From Thauera sp. K11 (GTDB taxonomy: Bacteria > Pseudomonadota > Gammaproteobacteria > Burkholderiales > Rhodocyclaceae), in NCBI RefSeq assembly GCF_002354895.1, contig NZ_CP023439.1, forward strand, positions 3,038,001 through 3,102,000: a DNA stretch of 64,000 nt. The letters run 5' to 3'. The position numbers and the translations under genes were made by a program. Numbering within the stretch: position 1 is the stretch's first letter; every line of letters starts with the position of its first letter. Below, one piece after another: positions 24,877 through 33,589 of the stretch. The notes below the pieces were generated by a model that saw nothing but the letters and a program-made list of their open reading frames with translations, made no database searches and was not told the DNA's origin.

Positions 24877-25791
24877 ATGACCCCAATGCCAGAGAGGCCG
24901 GCGGGACGCCATCCACGCAGGGCCGGACGGATCGCCGCCATGATCGTCGCCGGCATCGCCGCCGCGCTGGCGAGCGGCGCCGCCGGCGCCCAGGAGCGTG
25001 CGCCGGCGCCGGAGCGCAAGGCGCTGCGCGTCTGCCAGGACCCGAACAACCTGCCGTTCGCCAACGACAGGCAGCAGGGTTTCGAGAACCGCATCGCCGA
25101 GCTGTTCGGCAAGTCGCTCGACCTGCCGGTCACCTACTACAACTACCCGCAGCGCTTCGTCTTCATCCGCAACACCCTGCGCTACAAGCTGCCGGGCGAG
25201 GACTATCCGTGCGACATCATCATGGGGCTGCCGGTCGGCTTCGGCCAGGCGTCGGTGACCAGGCCCTATTTCCGCTCGCCGTACGTGCTGGTGTTTCCGG
25301 CTGGCAAGGGGCTGGACGACGTGCGCAGCAGCGACGACTTCCTGGCGCTCGGCCCGGACAGGCTCGCCGGGCTGAAGATCGGCGTGTTCGACCAGTCGCC
25401 CGCCTCGCAGTGGATGGCGAGGCACAACCTCGTCGACCAGGGGGTGCCGTATCACACGATCAACATGGAGATGGACTACTACCCCGGGCGCATCATCGAG
25501 CAAGACCTCGCATCGGGAAAGATCGACGTCGCGATCGTGTGGGGCCCGGTCGGCAGCTACTACGGCAAGGTGGCCGCGAAACAGCCGATGCACGTCGTGC
25601 CGATCCGGTCCGAGCCGGGCATCCCGATGGAGTTCTCCGTCGGCATGGGCGTGCGCTATGGCGAGCCGGAGTGGAAGAAGCAGGTCGAGCAGTTCATCGA
25701 CGCGCATCGCGCCGAAATCCTGTCCATCCTCGCCGAATACCGGGTGCCCCTGAGCAAAGAGCCGCCCGCGGCGGCCGCGGACGGACGATGA
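24877..25791 (+). CDS. xoxJ: Periplasmic binding protein XoxJ
   Basis: A 304-aa exported protein of the extracellular solute-binding type: LRVCQDPNNLPFANDRQQGFENRIAE near residue 50 and IDVAIVWGPVGSYYG near 220. XoxJ proteins accompany XoxF/XoxG and are thought to help activate the dehydrogenase or its cofactor loading rather than transport. The signal peptide (GIAAALASGAAGA) follows a basic N-region. The stop overlaps the next ATG (ATGA). Confidence 0.88.
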   Translation: MTPMPERPAGRHPRRAGRIAAMIVAGIAAALASGAAGAQERAPAPERKALRVCQDPNNLPFANDRQQGFENRIAELFGKSLDLPVTYYNYPQRFVFIRNTLRYKLPGEDYPCDIIMGLPVGFGQASVTRPYFRSPYVLVFPAGKGLDDVRSSDDFLALGPDRLAGLKIGVFDQSPASQWMARHNLVDQGVPYHTINMEMDYYPGRIIEQDLASGKIDVAIVWGPVGSYYGKVAAKQPMHVVPIRSEPGIPMEFSVGMGVRYGEPEWKKQVEQFIDAHRAEILSILAEYRVPLSKEPPAAAADGR

Positions 25792-26567
25792 GCATGCCCG
25801 CCCGGCGCTCACCTCCCGGCTGCGGCCGCCCCGTCCAGGCAGGGCCGTCGGGGATCGTGCCGGGGCGGATGCTTTCCCGCCTTCTCCTGGGCCTCGCCGT
25901 CTGCCTGCCGGCGCTGGCGGCCCGCGCGGAGCCGGCACCCGATTACTCCGCCGCCGAGCAGTTGCTGTTCGTGGACGAACATCTCGCCGCCGAGCGTCCG
26001 CCGACGACCCTGCGCTACGCGTTCCGCAAGTCGGGCAGCCTCGAAGCCCCGTTCGAGGACACCGTCAGCATCGCGCTCGGCCCCCGGCCGGACGGCAGTT
26101 GCTGCACCGCCGCGGGCGAATTCCTCAGCGGCGCGCACAGGCTCGCGCTGCCGCAGATCGACGAGGCGCGCTCGAACCCGGTGATCCTGTATTTCCTCGA
26201 GCACGACGTGCGCGACATGCAGCGGCTGACCAAGGGGCAGCAGGCGCATTTCCGCAAACGCATCCGCATGGCGGTCTACAACGGCGCACAGGTGCAGCCG
26301 GCCACCTTCCGCTACCGCGGACGCGCGGTCGACGGCCAGGAGGTCACCATCTCGCCGTATGAGGACGATCCGTCGCGGGCGCGCTTCGAGCGCCTCGCCC
26401 GCAAGCACTACGTCTTCATGATGTCCGACGCCGTTCCCGGCCGCGTGTACGGCATCCGCAGCCGGATCGACCGCGCCGACGACGCATCTTCGCCGCCGCT
26501 GATGGTCGAAGAGATGTACATCGACGGCGCCGATGCCGTACCCCGCCCCCGAGAGGAAACCCGATGA
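25788..26567 (+). CDS. Exported protein of unknown function in the xox cluster
   Basis: A 259-aa product starting at an ATG that overlaps the xoxJ stop. A long Pro/Arg N-region precedes a signal-peptide core LLLGLAVCLPALAARA (about residues 33-48); an internal start MLSRLL near residue 28 is an alternative. The mature part has FVDEHL, LRYAFRKSGSLEAPFEDTVS and a vicinal Cys pair (DGSCCTAAGEF), then a charged beta-rich C-terminus. I do not recognise a named family. The next gene begins inside its 3' end (ATGA). Confidence 0.75.
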   Translation: MSMPARRSPPGCGRPVQAGPSGIVPGRMLSRLLLGLAVCLPALAARAEPAPDYSAAEQLLFVDEHLAAERPPTTLRYAFRKSGSLEAPFEDTVSIALGPRPDGSCCTAAGEFLSGAHRLALPQIDEARSNPVILYFLEHDVRDMQRLTKGQQAHFRKRIRMAVYNGAQVQPATFRYRGRAVDGQEVTISPYEDDPSRARFERLARKHYVFMMSDAVPGRVYGIRSRIDRADDASSPPLMVEEMYIDGADAVPRPREETR

Positions 26568-26929
26568 AACCCGGCCCGTTCCTGCCATTCGTGCTTGCAA
26601 TGCTGCTGGCTCCGCCGGTCTCGGCGGCCCGCCCCAACGACTTTCCGACGCAGGAGCGGGTGCTCTACGTGCAGGAATGCATGCAGCAGCATCCGGGCGA
26701 CGGCTACGAGATGATCAGCAAGTGCTCCTGCGCGCTCGACGCCGTCGCCAGCGAGATCGGCTACGACGAATACACGACGCTGCACACGGCCACGCTGGCG
26801 CAGCGCATCGCGGGCGAGCGCGGCGCCGTGCTGCGCGACAACACCGCCGTCGGCAAGGAAGTGCGGCGCCTGCGCGAGATCCAGGCCCGCGCCAACAAGC
26901 ATTGCTTCATCGACGCCACGGCGAAGTAG
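26564..26929 (+). CDS. Small exported Cys-containing protein of unknown function
   Basis: A 121-aa product with signal peptide (LPFVLAMLLAPPVSAA) and four Cys in the mature part: QECMQQ, SKCSCALD and KHCFID. The pattern resembles small periplasmic proteins in quinoprotein clusters, but no function can be assigned. GAGAGGAAA precedes the ATG, which overlaps the preceding stop. Eight nt separate it from the next gene. Confidence 0.75.
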   Translation: MKPGPFLPFVLAMLLAPPVSAARPNDFPTQERVLYVQECMQQHPGDGYEMISKCSCALDAVASEIGYDEYTTLHTATLAQRIAGERGAVLRDNTAVGKEVRRLREIQARANKHCFIDATAK

Positions 26930-26937
26930 GCCGGACG

Positions 26938-27909
26938 ATGAGCACTCCCCGCGCGGCAATGCGCCGCCCGGCGATATCGCCGGGCGCGCTGCTGGCCGCC
27001 GTCATGCTCGCCGCCGGCGCGGTCCATGCAGGGGAAGCCGCCGTCGAGCCGCTGCCGATGACCGAGATCGCGCCCGGCGTCCACGTCCACCACGGCAGCC
27101 ATCGCGCCTGGTCGGCCGGCAGCGCGAGCGACGTGGCCAATCTCGGCGTCGTCGTCGGCTCGCGCTGCGCCGCGGTGATCGACACCGGCGGCAGCCCCGC
27201 GCTGGGCGAGCGGCTGCGCGCCGCGATACGGCGCCTGACCGCACTGCCCGTGTGCTACGTGATCAACACCCACGTGCATCCCGACCACGTGCTGGGCAAC
27301 GTCGCGCTGGCGGGCGGCAGCCCCCCGCCGGAATTCGTCGGGCACGTGCGGCTCGGCCCCTCGCTCTCCGCGCGCGCACCCTACTATCTCGAAGCCTTCC
27401 GCCGCGAATCCGGGCAGGCACTCGCGGCGGAAACGGTGGTCTACCCGACGCGGACGGTAGCGGAGCGGGCGACGCTCGATCTCGGCGAACGCCGGCTGCA
27501 ACTCAGGGCGTGGCCCACCGCCCACACCGACAACGACCTGACCGTCTACGACGAACGCACGGGTACGCTGTTCACCGGCGATCTGCTCTTCATCGGCCAC
27601 CTGCCGGTCATCGACGGCCGGCTTCGCGGCTGGCTCGAGGCGATCGGCGAACTCAAGGCCCTCGACGTGCAGCGGGCGGTCCCGGGCCACGGCGACACGA
27701 CCGCCGACCTTCGCCGGGCGATCGCGCCGCAGGAAGCCTACCTGTCGGCCGTGCGCGACGGCGTGCGCGCCGCGATCAAGGCTGGAGTACCGATGTCGCG
27801 CGCGGTCGACGAACTCGCCGGCACCGGCACCGCGGGATGGCAGCTCGCAGCCGAATTCCACCGCCGCAACCTGACGGCCGCGTATGCCGAGCTGGAATGG
27901 GAAGACTGA
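26938..27909 (+). CDS. Quinoprotein relay system zinc metallohydrolase 2-like protein
   Basis: A 323-aa exported metallo-beta-lactamase-fold protein. The complete metal motif THVHPDH (H112, H114, D116, H117) is present, with further ligands in AHTDNDLTVYDERTGTLFTGDLLF and VPGHGDT. A signal peptide spans about residues 15-31 (AVMLAAGAVHA). Family members occur with PQQ dehydrogenases and a SoxYZ-like carrier, as here; the substrate is unknown. Confidence 0.85.
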   Translation: MSTPRAAMRRPAISPGALLAAVMLAAGAVHAGEAAVEPLPMTEIAPGVHVHHGSHRAWSAGSASDVANLGVVVGSRCAAVIDTGGSPALGERLRAAIRRLTALPVCYVINTHVHPDHVLGNVALAGGSPPPEFVGHVRLGPSLSARAPYYLEAFRRESGQALAAETVVYPTRTVAERATLDLGERRLQLRAWPTAHTDNDLTVYDERTGTLFTGDLLFIGHLPVIDGRLRGWLEAIGELKALDVQRAVPGHGDTTADLRRAIAPQEAYLSAVRDGVRAAIKAGVPMSRAVDELAGTGTAGWQLAAEFHRRNLTAAYAELEWED

Positions 27910-27925
27910 TGCGCAGGAGGCAGGC

Positions 27926-28774
27926 ATGAATCCGAATCGCAGAAGGCTGATCGCGCTTCCCCTGCTGCTGGCCCTGGGCAAGATGCTGCACGCCCAGCCC
28001 GCCGGCAGTGCCGACCCGGCGCTCGACGCGGAAGCGAATCCGATGTGGCTGCAGGTGCGCGACAGCCTGTTCGCCGGCCGGGCGATCCACACCCCGGCCG
28101 ACGACGTGCTGCAGCTCGAAGCCCCGGCGCGCGCCGAAGACGCCGCGATCGTGCCGATCGCGGTGAGGACGCGGCTCGCCCAGACCGACGCGCGCTACAT
28201 CCGCAGCATCTACCTGATCATCGACAACAACCCTTCCCCGCTCGGCGCGATATTCCACTTCACGCCGGCAAGCGGGCGCGCCGACATCGAGACGCGGGTC
28301 CGCATCGACGCCTACACGCACGTGCGCGCCGTCGCAGAGACCAGCGACGGGCGGCTCTACATGAGCACCCGCTTCGTGAAGGCATCGGGCGGCTGTTCCG
28401 CGCCGCCGGGCAAGGACGCGCAGGCCGCCCTGGCCACGCTGGGCAGGATGCGGCTGCGCATCGATGGCGAACCGGCGGCCGGCCGGCCCGTGCTCGCGCA
28501 GTTGATGGTGAGCCACCCCAACCACTCGGGGCTGGCGATGGACCAGCTCACGCGGCACTACACGCCGGCGCACTACGTGCGCACCGTCCGCGTCAGCTAT
28601 GCCGGCGAGCCGGTGATGAGCGCCGAGGTCGATTTCTCGATCAGCGAGAACCCCAATTTCCGCTTCTACTTCCAGCCCGCGGGCCAGGGAGAGCTGAAGG
28701 CGGAAGTGGTCGACAGCAATGCGCTGCGCTTCGAGACCGCGCTGCTGGTGCAACCCTCGAAGAGCACCAACTGA
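27926..28774 (+). CDS. Quinoprotein dehydrogenase-associated SoxYZ-like carrier
   Basis: A 282-aa exported protein fusing a SoxY-like domain (residues 35-165, with the carrier GGCSAPPGK whose Cys is the likely attachment point) and a SoxZ-like domain (HPNHSGLAMDQLTRHYTPAHYV, C-terminal half). Signal peptide LIALPLLLALGKMLHAQ, possibly Tat-like (NRRRL). Probably carries a covalent intermediate processed by the neighbouring metallohydrolases; the pathway is not established. Confidence 0.85.
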   Translation: MNPNRRRLIALPLLLALGKMLHAQPAGSADPALDAEANPMWLQVRDSLFAGRAIHTPADDVLQLEAPARAEDAAIVPIAVRTRLAQTDARYIRSIYLIIDNNPSPLGAIFHFTPASGRADIETRVRIDAYTHVRAVAETSDGRLYMSTRFVKASGGCSAPPGKDAQAALATLGRMRLRIDGEPAAGRPVLAQLMVSHPNHSGLAMDQLTRHYTPAHYVRTVRVSYAGEPVMSAEVDFSISENPNFRFYFQPAGQGELKAEVVDSNALRFETALLVQPSKSTN

Positions 28775-28804
28775 GCATGTGGGCACGATGCTGCCAGCGT
28801 GTGC

Positions 28805-28838
28805 GGGCGGCGCGCTCGCACGCCCCGGCGCGCCGCCC
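28805..28838. terminator. GC-rich inverted repeat between convergent genes
   Basis: GGGCGGCGCG / CGCGCCGCCC, a 10-bp stem with a 14-nt loop and no T tract, in the 66-nt gap where the SoxYZ-like and DUF3280 genes converge. A weak or factor-dependent terminator at best. Confidence 0.35.
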
Positions 28839-28840
28839 GG

Positions 28841-29389
28841 TCAGCCGCCGGGCAGCTTGCCCGCCTGGCCGCGCTCGGCCAGTTCGCGGACCAGGAAGCG
28901 CATGCCGCGCATCCAGGATTCGTCGGTGTTGCCGCGGATGTCGACCGACTTGACGAAGACCACCCGCCCGCTGCCGGCATCGCTGATCTCCACGTTGATG
29001 TTGAGGATCAGGTTGCTGACCTTCTGCACCCAGCCCACCGCCACCAGGCGCACGCCGGCAGCCTTGCCGAGTTCCGTCTTGCACGGCGGGCAGTCGTACA
29101 GGAACTCGCGCTGCGCCCTCAGCCGGGCAAGAGCATCCGCCGCCGCCCCCGGCGCCGCCACGCGATAAAGGCCATGCGACTCCACCCCGTCGACGAACTG
29201 GCCGCGGATCGCCGAGAGGCGCCGCTCTTGATCGGCGGCGCGGGCCGGATCGGGGTGATCGTCGATCAGGTCGAAGGGCGCCACCACCAGCGCCGGCGCC
29301 TCGGCCCGGACGGACACCGCCGCCAGCAGGCCGGCCAGCAGCAACACCCGCCCCGGCCATCCCGTCCAGGTCCCTTTCCGTTCGTTCAT
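28841..29389 (-). CDS. DUF3280/DUF2380-type exported protein
   Basis: A 182-aa protein with signal peptide (VLLLAGLLAAVSVRA). LVVAPFDLIDDHPDPARAADQERRL near residue 33, YDCPPCKTELGKAAGVRLVAVGWVQKVSNLI and VDIRGNTDESWMRGMRFL fit the DUF3280 family often found beside quinoprotein systems. Function unknown. It is transcribed divergently from the degenerate metallohydrolase gene, sharing a very short promoter region (29390-29450). Confidence 0.78.
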   Translation of the reverse strand: MNERKGTWTGWPGRVLLLAGLLAAVSVRAEAPALVVAPFDLIDDHPDPARAADQERRLSAIRGQFVDGVESHGLYRVAAPGAAADALARLRAQREFLYDCPPCKTELGKAAGVRLVAVGWVQKVSNLILNINVEISDAGSGRVVFVKSVDIRGNTDESWMRGMRFLVRELAERGQAGKLPGG

Positions 29390-29401
29390 CGCCTGCTCCC
29401 C

Positions 29402-30367
29402 TTGCTCCGGGTTCGACTGAAGGATGCGCTGCCGCGTGCGCGGCGGGCCGCGATGCTCGTCGCCTGCCTGACGGCGGGCCCGGCGCTCGCGGCGGAGACG
29501 GCCGCGCCGGTCGTGACGCCTGCCGGGAACGGCATCTACACGATCATCGGAAGCACGAACGAGGCCAGCCCCGAAAACCGCGGCAGGGTCGGCAACGCCG
29601 GCTTCATCGTCGGCCCCGATGGCACCGTCGTCATCAATACCGGAAGTTCCTACCGCCATGGCCGCGAGCTGCTCGAGGCGGCGGAGCGCATCGGCGGCAA
29701 GCCGGTGGTGCTCGCGGTGATCACCCAGCCGCTGCAGGAATTCATCATGGGCAGCGCGGCCTTCGCCGAGCGCGGAATCCCGCTGCTCGCCCACGAGGCC
29801 GCCGCGCGGCTCATCGGCGAGCGCTGCGAGCAATGCCTGCGCAACCTCACGCGCCTGCTCGGCGCGCAGGCGATGCGCGGCACCCGCGTGGTGGTGCCGG
29901 CGCGTACGGTTTCGCAATCCGGCGACATCGAGGCCGGCGGCCGCCGGCTGCGCCTGCTCCACTTCGGCTGGGGCAGCACGCCGGGCGATCTCGCGGTGCT
30001 CGATCCGGCCAGCGGCACCCTCTTCGCCGGGGCGCTGGTGTCCGTCGGCCGCATACCCGACCTGCGCGACGCCGACGTCCGGGGCTGGCTCGATGCGCTC
30101 GACGCCCTCGGCAAGCTGTCGCCACGCACCCTGGTCCCCGGCTACGGTCCGGTGGCGGACGCCGGCGCGCTCGTGCCGGTGCGGCACTACATCGAGCGGC
30201 TCGCCGAAGAGGTGCTGGCGAGGCAGCGGGGCGGCGCGAGTCTGTACGAAGCGATACGCGATACCAGGCTGCCCGGGTTCGCGGACTGGGCACTCCATGC
30301 CGTCCTGCATCCACGGAACGTGCACAGGCTCTACCTGCAGTTCGAGAACGAGGAGCTGAATCCTTGA
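29402..30367 (+). CDS. Quinoprotein relay system metallohydrolase 1-like protein, metal ligands lost
   Basis: A metallo-beta-lactamase-fold exported protein of about 305-321 aa. The segment matching HxHxDH reads ITQPLQEFIMG: His, His, Asp, His become Gln, Leu, Glu, Phe, so zinc binding at this site should be lost, although the fold (GFIVGPDGTVVINTGSSYRHG, PGYGPVADAGALVP) is kept. The start is unclear: TTG 29402 or ATG 29453. A CTG at 29429, with AAGGA upstream, would give a good signal peptide (PRARRAAMLVACLTAGPALA). Confidence 0.78.
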   Translation: MLRVRLKDALPRARRAAMLVACLTAGPALAAETAAPVVTPAGNGIYTIIGSTNEASPENRGRVGNAGFIVGPDGTVVINTGSSYRHGRELLEAAERIGGKPVVLAVITQPLQEFIMGSAAFAERGIPLLAHEAAARLIGERCEQCLRNLTRLLGAQAMRGTRVVVPARTVSQSGDIEAGGRRLRLLHFGWGSTPGDLAVLDPASGTLFAGALVSVGRIPDLRDADVRGWLDALDALGKLSPRTLVPGYGPVADAGALVPVRHYIERLAEEVLARQRGGASLYEAIRDTRLPGFADWALHAVLHPRNVHRLYLQFENEELNP

Positions 30368-30561
30368 TCGCCCCCGGCCCCGGTCCGCGCGGCACCGCGG
30401 GGCGTCCCGGCAGCGGAAGTTGCGGGAAAAACGCAACAGCGGCGGCGGCGCGGCAGGGCACGCCATCAACATGACCGCGCACCATCGCCGCACGCTTCGG
30501 TAACATCTCGGTTTCCGCGGCCATGTCAGTCCGCGGCAGAGGACATCAGCGAACCCACACC

Positions 30562-32109
30562 ATGCCGTCGAGCAGTTCTCCCACCGATCTGGCTCCCGCA
30601 CCCTGCCCGTTCTGCCATTCGCCGCACACCTTCGTTTCCGGCGACGCCGCGGGACGATGGGCCATACACTGCCGCGACTGCGGCGCCGCCGGTCCGGGCG
30701 GCGCGGATGCCGGCGAGGCGGTGGCGCGCTGGGTGCGCGCCAGGGAGGGCGAGGAACTGCTGCGCACCGTCATCGACGAGTCGCCCGACATCATCCTGAT
30801 GAAGGACTGGAACGGCCGCTTCCTGCTCGGCAACATGGCACTGGCGACGCTGTACGGGACGACGCCCGACCAGTTGGTGGGCAAGGACGACGGCCATTTC
30901 AACCCCAATCGCGAGCAGGTGGACTTCTACCTGCGGAACGTGCAGAGCGTGATGCTGGGCGGCGAAACGCAGTTGGTGCAGGAAAGCTCCACGAACGCCG
31001 AGACGGGCGAGATCCGCCATTTCCATTCGATCAAGAAGCCGCTCCGCGGCCCGGACGGCGAGCACCGCATCCTGGTCATCGCGCACGACGTGACCGACCT
31101 GCAGCGCGCGCACAAGGTCATCGAGGAGCGCGAGCGCAGCTACGCCTACGCCATGGCGGCGGCCGGCGAGGGCATCTGGGACTGGGACATCGAGCGCGGC
31201 CTCGTCACCCACAATGCGAGCTGGTGCGCGCTGCTGGGCTTTCCCTTGAGCGATCTGCGGCATCCGATCGAAGTGTTCGCATCCCAGTTGCACGAGGACG
31301 ACCGCGAAGCGGTGCTCGCCGCCATCGACGCGGCAAAGGCCGAGAGCGGGCGATACCGCCACGAACACCGCATGCGCAGGACCGACGGCAGCGTGATCTG
31401 GGTGCTCGACCGCGGCGAGGTCGTCGAGCGCGGCGCAGACGGGCGGCCGATGCGCATGGCCGGCTGCGTGACCGACATCACCGCGCGCAAGCGCGACGAG
31501 CAGGCCCTGCACAAGGCGACCGAGGCGCTGGCGGAGATGAACGCCCGGCTCGAACAGAAGGTGGCCGAACGCACGCAGGAACTGGCGCGCGCCAACGTGG
31601 AACTGCGCCTGCTCGCCCGGCGCGATGCGCTCACCGGGCTGCCGAACCGGCTGGCCGGCAACGAGCGGCTCGCCGACGAGTTCGTCCGCATGAAGCGGTC
31701 CGGCAACCCCTACGCCGTGCTGATGATGGACCTCGACCATTTCAAGTCCATCAACGACTCGCACGGCCATGCCGCCGGCGACGCGGTATTGCGCCACGCC
31801 GCCGACATCCTGAAGCAGTCGATCCGCGAGAGCGACTTCGTCGCCCGCTTCGGCGGGGAGGAGTTCCTGGCGGTACTGCCCGCGACCGATCTCGACGGCG
31901 CGCGGCGCGTCGGCGAGAAGATCCGCTTCGCCATCCAGGCGAGCCCCACCCCGGTCGTCGGCAGCCTGTCGATCAGCCTCGGGCTGGCGCTGGCCACGCC
32001 CGACCACGACGACGTGGACGTCGCCATGCGGCGGGCGGACCGGGGGCTCTACCAGGCCAAGCATTCGGGACGCAACCGCCTGGTGACCATGCCGCCGATC
32101 CCGTTCTGA
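30562..32109 (+). CDS. Diguanylate cyclase with Lar-type zinc ribbon and two PAS domains
   Basis: A 515-aa cytoplasmic protein. Residues 14-58 form a zinc ribbon (CPFC, CRDC and GEAVARW) like the small Lar restriction-alleviation proteins. Two PAS/PAC units follow (about 65-190 and 195-320), then a coiled linker (KVAERTQELARANVEL) and a GGDEF domain with an active-site GGEEF. The RESD inhibitory site lies five residues upstream, so it should make c-di-GMP with product inhibition. No membrane segments. An upstream ATG at 30523 is possible but lacks conservation. Confidence 0.88.
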   Translation: MPSSSSPTDLAPAPCPFCHSPHTFVSGDAAGRWAIHCRDCGAAGPGGADAGEAVARWVRAREGEELLRTVIDESPDIILMKDWNGRFLLGNMALATLYGTTPDQLVGKDDGHFNPNREQVDFYLRNVQSVMLGGETQLVQESSTNAETGEIRHFHSIKKPLRGPDGEHRILVIAHDVTDLQRAHKVIEERERSYAYAMAAAGEGIWDWDIERGLVTHNASWCALLGFPLSDLRHPIEVFASQLHEDDREAVLAAIDAAKAESGRYRHEHRMRRTDGSVIWVLDRGEVVERGADGRPMRMAGCVTDITARKRDEQALHKATEALAEMNARLEQKVAERTQELARANVELRLLARRDALTGLPNRLAGNERLADEFVRMKRSGNPYAVLMMDLDHFKSINDSHGHAAGDAVLRHAADILKQSIRESDFVARFGGEEFLAVLPATDLDGARRVGEKIRFAIQASPTPVVGSLSISLGLALATPDHDDVDVAMRRADRGLYQAKHSGRNRLVTMPPIPF

Positions 32110-32181
32110 CGGCGGCGTCCGGAACCGCATCGAAGACGCACGGCCGCCCCGCCGTCTCCCGTCCGGGGCGCGCCTTTCCGC

Positions 32182-32730
32182 TCAGCGGCCGCCCTTCTCC
32201 ATCTCGCTCTTCAGCGCTTCCAGGCCGGACTGGTAGATGCCGGTCACCGCCTTGATCGCGGCGTCGTCATTGAGGTCGGGCGGCGGGTCGTTGTTCGGGA
32301 AGCCGCGGTAGAAGCCGCCCCGCCACTCGACCTTGCTGCTGGCGGGGCCGGTCGGGGTGACGGTGATGGTCGACGCGTAGTTCGTCACCGGCAGCACCGC
32401 CACGTCGACGTTGGTGATCTTGTACATGTAGCTCATGTTCTCGGCGCTGTACTTGTTCAGTGCCTCCTCGATCGTCGCCTTGCCGTCGCCCTTGAGCGTC
32501 AGCAGCCGCGTCGCCTGCGGCGCGTTGCCGCCGCTTCCCCGGGTGCCGGCGACCGCGGGATGCCAGGACATGTCCTGGAAATCGCCGATGCGCGCCCACA
32601 CCTTGTCCGCCGGGGCCTGGATGTCGACGCTGTGCTCGATCTTGAGCCGGGCCGGGCCGTGGGCGGGCGCGCCGCCTGCGGCGACGCCGCAGGCGGCCGC
32701 CAGAACGAGATGCCTGGTGGTGATGATCAT
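32182..32730 (-). CDS. SRPBCC family exported protein, MxaD-like
   Basis: A 182-aa protein with signal peptide (HLVLAAACGVAAGGAPAHG) and a START/Bet v1-like domain: KIEHSVDIQAPADKVWARIGDF near residue 30, DMSWHPAVAG and SSKVEWRGGFYRGF. MxaD of methanol oxidation clusters influences electron transfer between dehydrogenase and cytochrome; a similar accessory role for XoxF or a related quinoprotein is inferred. Last gene of the minus-strand ABC cluster, 32 nt after the permease. Confidence 0.83.
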   Translation of the reverse strand: MIITTRHLVLAAACGVAAGGAPAHGPARLKIEHSVDIQAPADKVWARIGDFQDMSWHPAVAGTRGSGGNAPQATRLLTLKGDGKATIEEALNKYSAENMSYMYKITNVDVAVLPVTNYASTITVTPTGPASSKVEWRGGFYRGFPNNDPPPDLNDDAAIKAVTGIYQSGLEALKSEMEKGGR

Positions 32731-32762
32731 TGCTCCTCCGCTGCCGGATGTTCGTATCGTTG

Positions 32763-33572
32763 TCAGCCCGGCTTGCCGGTGCGTTTCAGCATGCCGCGCT
32801 GGGGGTCGTACCCCCATGCGGCCAGCAAGAAGAATGCCACCAGGCAGCCCGCGACGATGGACAGCGACACGGCCGAGACCTGGCCGTAGAGCGCGAAGCG
32901 GATCGCCTCCACCGCATGGGTGAAGGGGTTCCACTGCGCGACGAAGTGGATCGCCTCGGCCCCCGACTCTTCCAGCTTCCACAGCGGATACAGCGCCGGC
33001 GACAGGAAGAACATCGGGAAGATGACGAAATTCATCGTCCCGGCGAAGTTCTCGAGCTGGCGGATCTGCACCGACAGCAACAGGCCCAGCGCGCCCAGCA
33101 TCATGCCGCTCAGCACCAGCACCGGCAGCGCCTGCAGCCAGCCCATCCACGGCACGGCGACGCCGAACAGCGCCGCGATGGCGAGAAAGACGTAGGCCTG
33201 CAGCACCGACAGCAGGGTGCCGGCCAGCAGCTTGGCCAGCAGCAGGTACCAGCGCGGCAGCGGCGCCGTCAGCAGCAGGCGCATCACCCCCATCTCGCGG
33301 TCATAGACCATCGCCAGAGACGACTGCATGCCGTTGAACAGCAGCACCATGCCGAGCAGGCCGGGCACGATGTAGACCTGGTACGGGATATAGGTGTCGT
33401 AGGGCGGAATGATGGAGACGCCGAAGACGTTCTGGAAGCCGGCGGCGAACACCACCAGCCACAGCAGCGGGCGCACCAGCGCCGAGGCGAGGCGGCCGCC
33501 CTGGCGGACGAATTTCGCGATCTCCCGGCTGGTGACGGCCTGGAGCGCGAGCAGGGCATGAGCGGGTCTCAT
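32763..33572 (-). CDS. ABC-2 type permease of the quinoprotein-associated ABC system
   Basis: A 269-aa integral membrane protein with about six segments (for example LVRPLLWLVVFAAGFQNVFG, YIVPGLLGMVLLFNGMQSSLA, FVIFPMFFLSPALYPLW). It has the ABC-2 signature region YDREMGVMRLLLTAPLPRWY. Clusters with this permease, a dedicated ATPase, a beta-propeller and an unusual binding protein are linked to PQQ-dependent alcohol metabolism in Pseudomonas and relatives; substrate unknown. Confidence 0.85.
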   Translation of the reverse strand: MRPAHALLALQAVTSREIAKFVRQGGRLASALVRPLLWLVVFAAGFQNVFGVSIIPPYDTYIPYQVYIVPGLLGMVLLFNGMQSSLAMVYDREMGVMRLLLTAPLPRWYLLLAKLLAGTLLSVLQAYVFLAIAALFGVAVPWMGWLQALPVLVLSGMMLGALGLLLSVQIRQLENFAGTMNFVIFPMFFLSPALYPLWKLEESGAEAIHFVAQWNPFTHAVEAIRFALYGQVSAVSLSIVAGCLVAFFLLAAWGYDPQRGMLKRTGKPG

Positions 33573-33589
33573 CGGGAAGGTCCGGTCGG

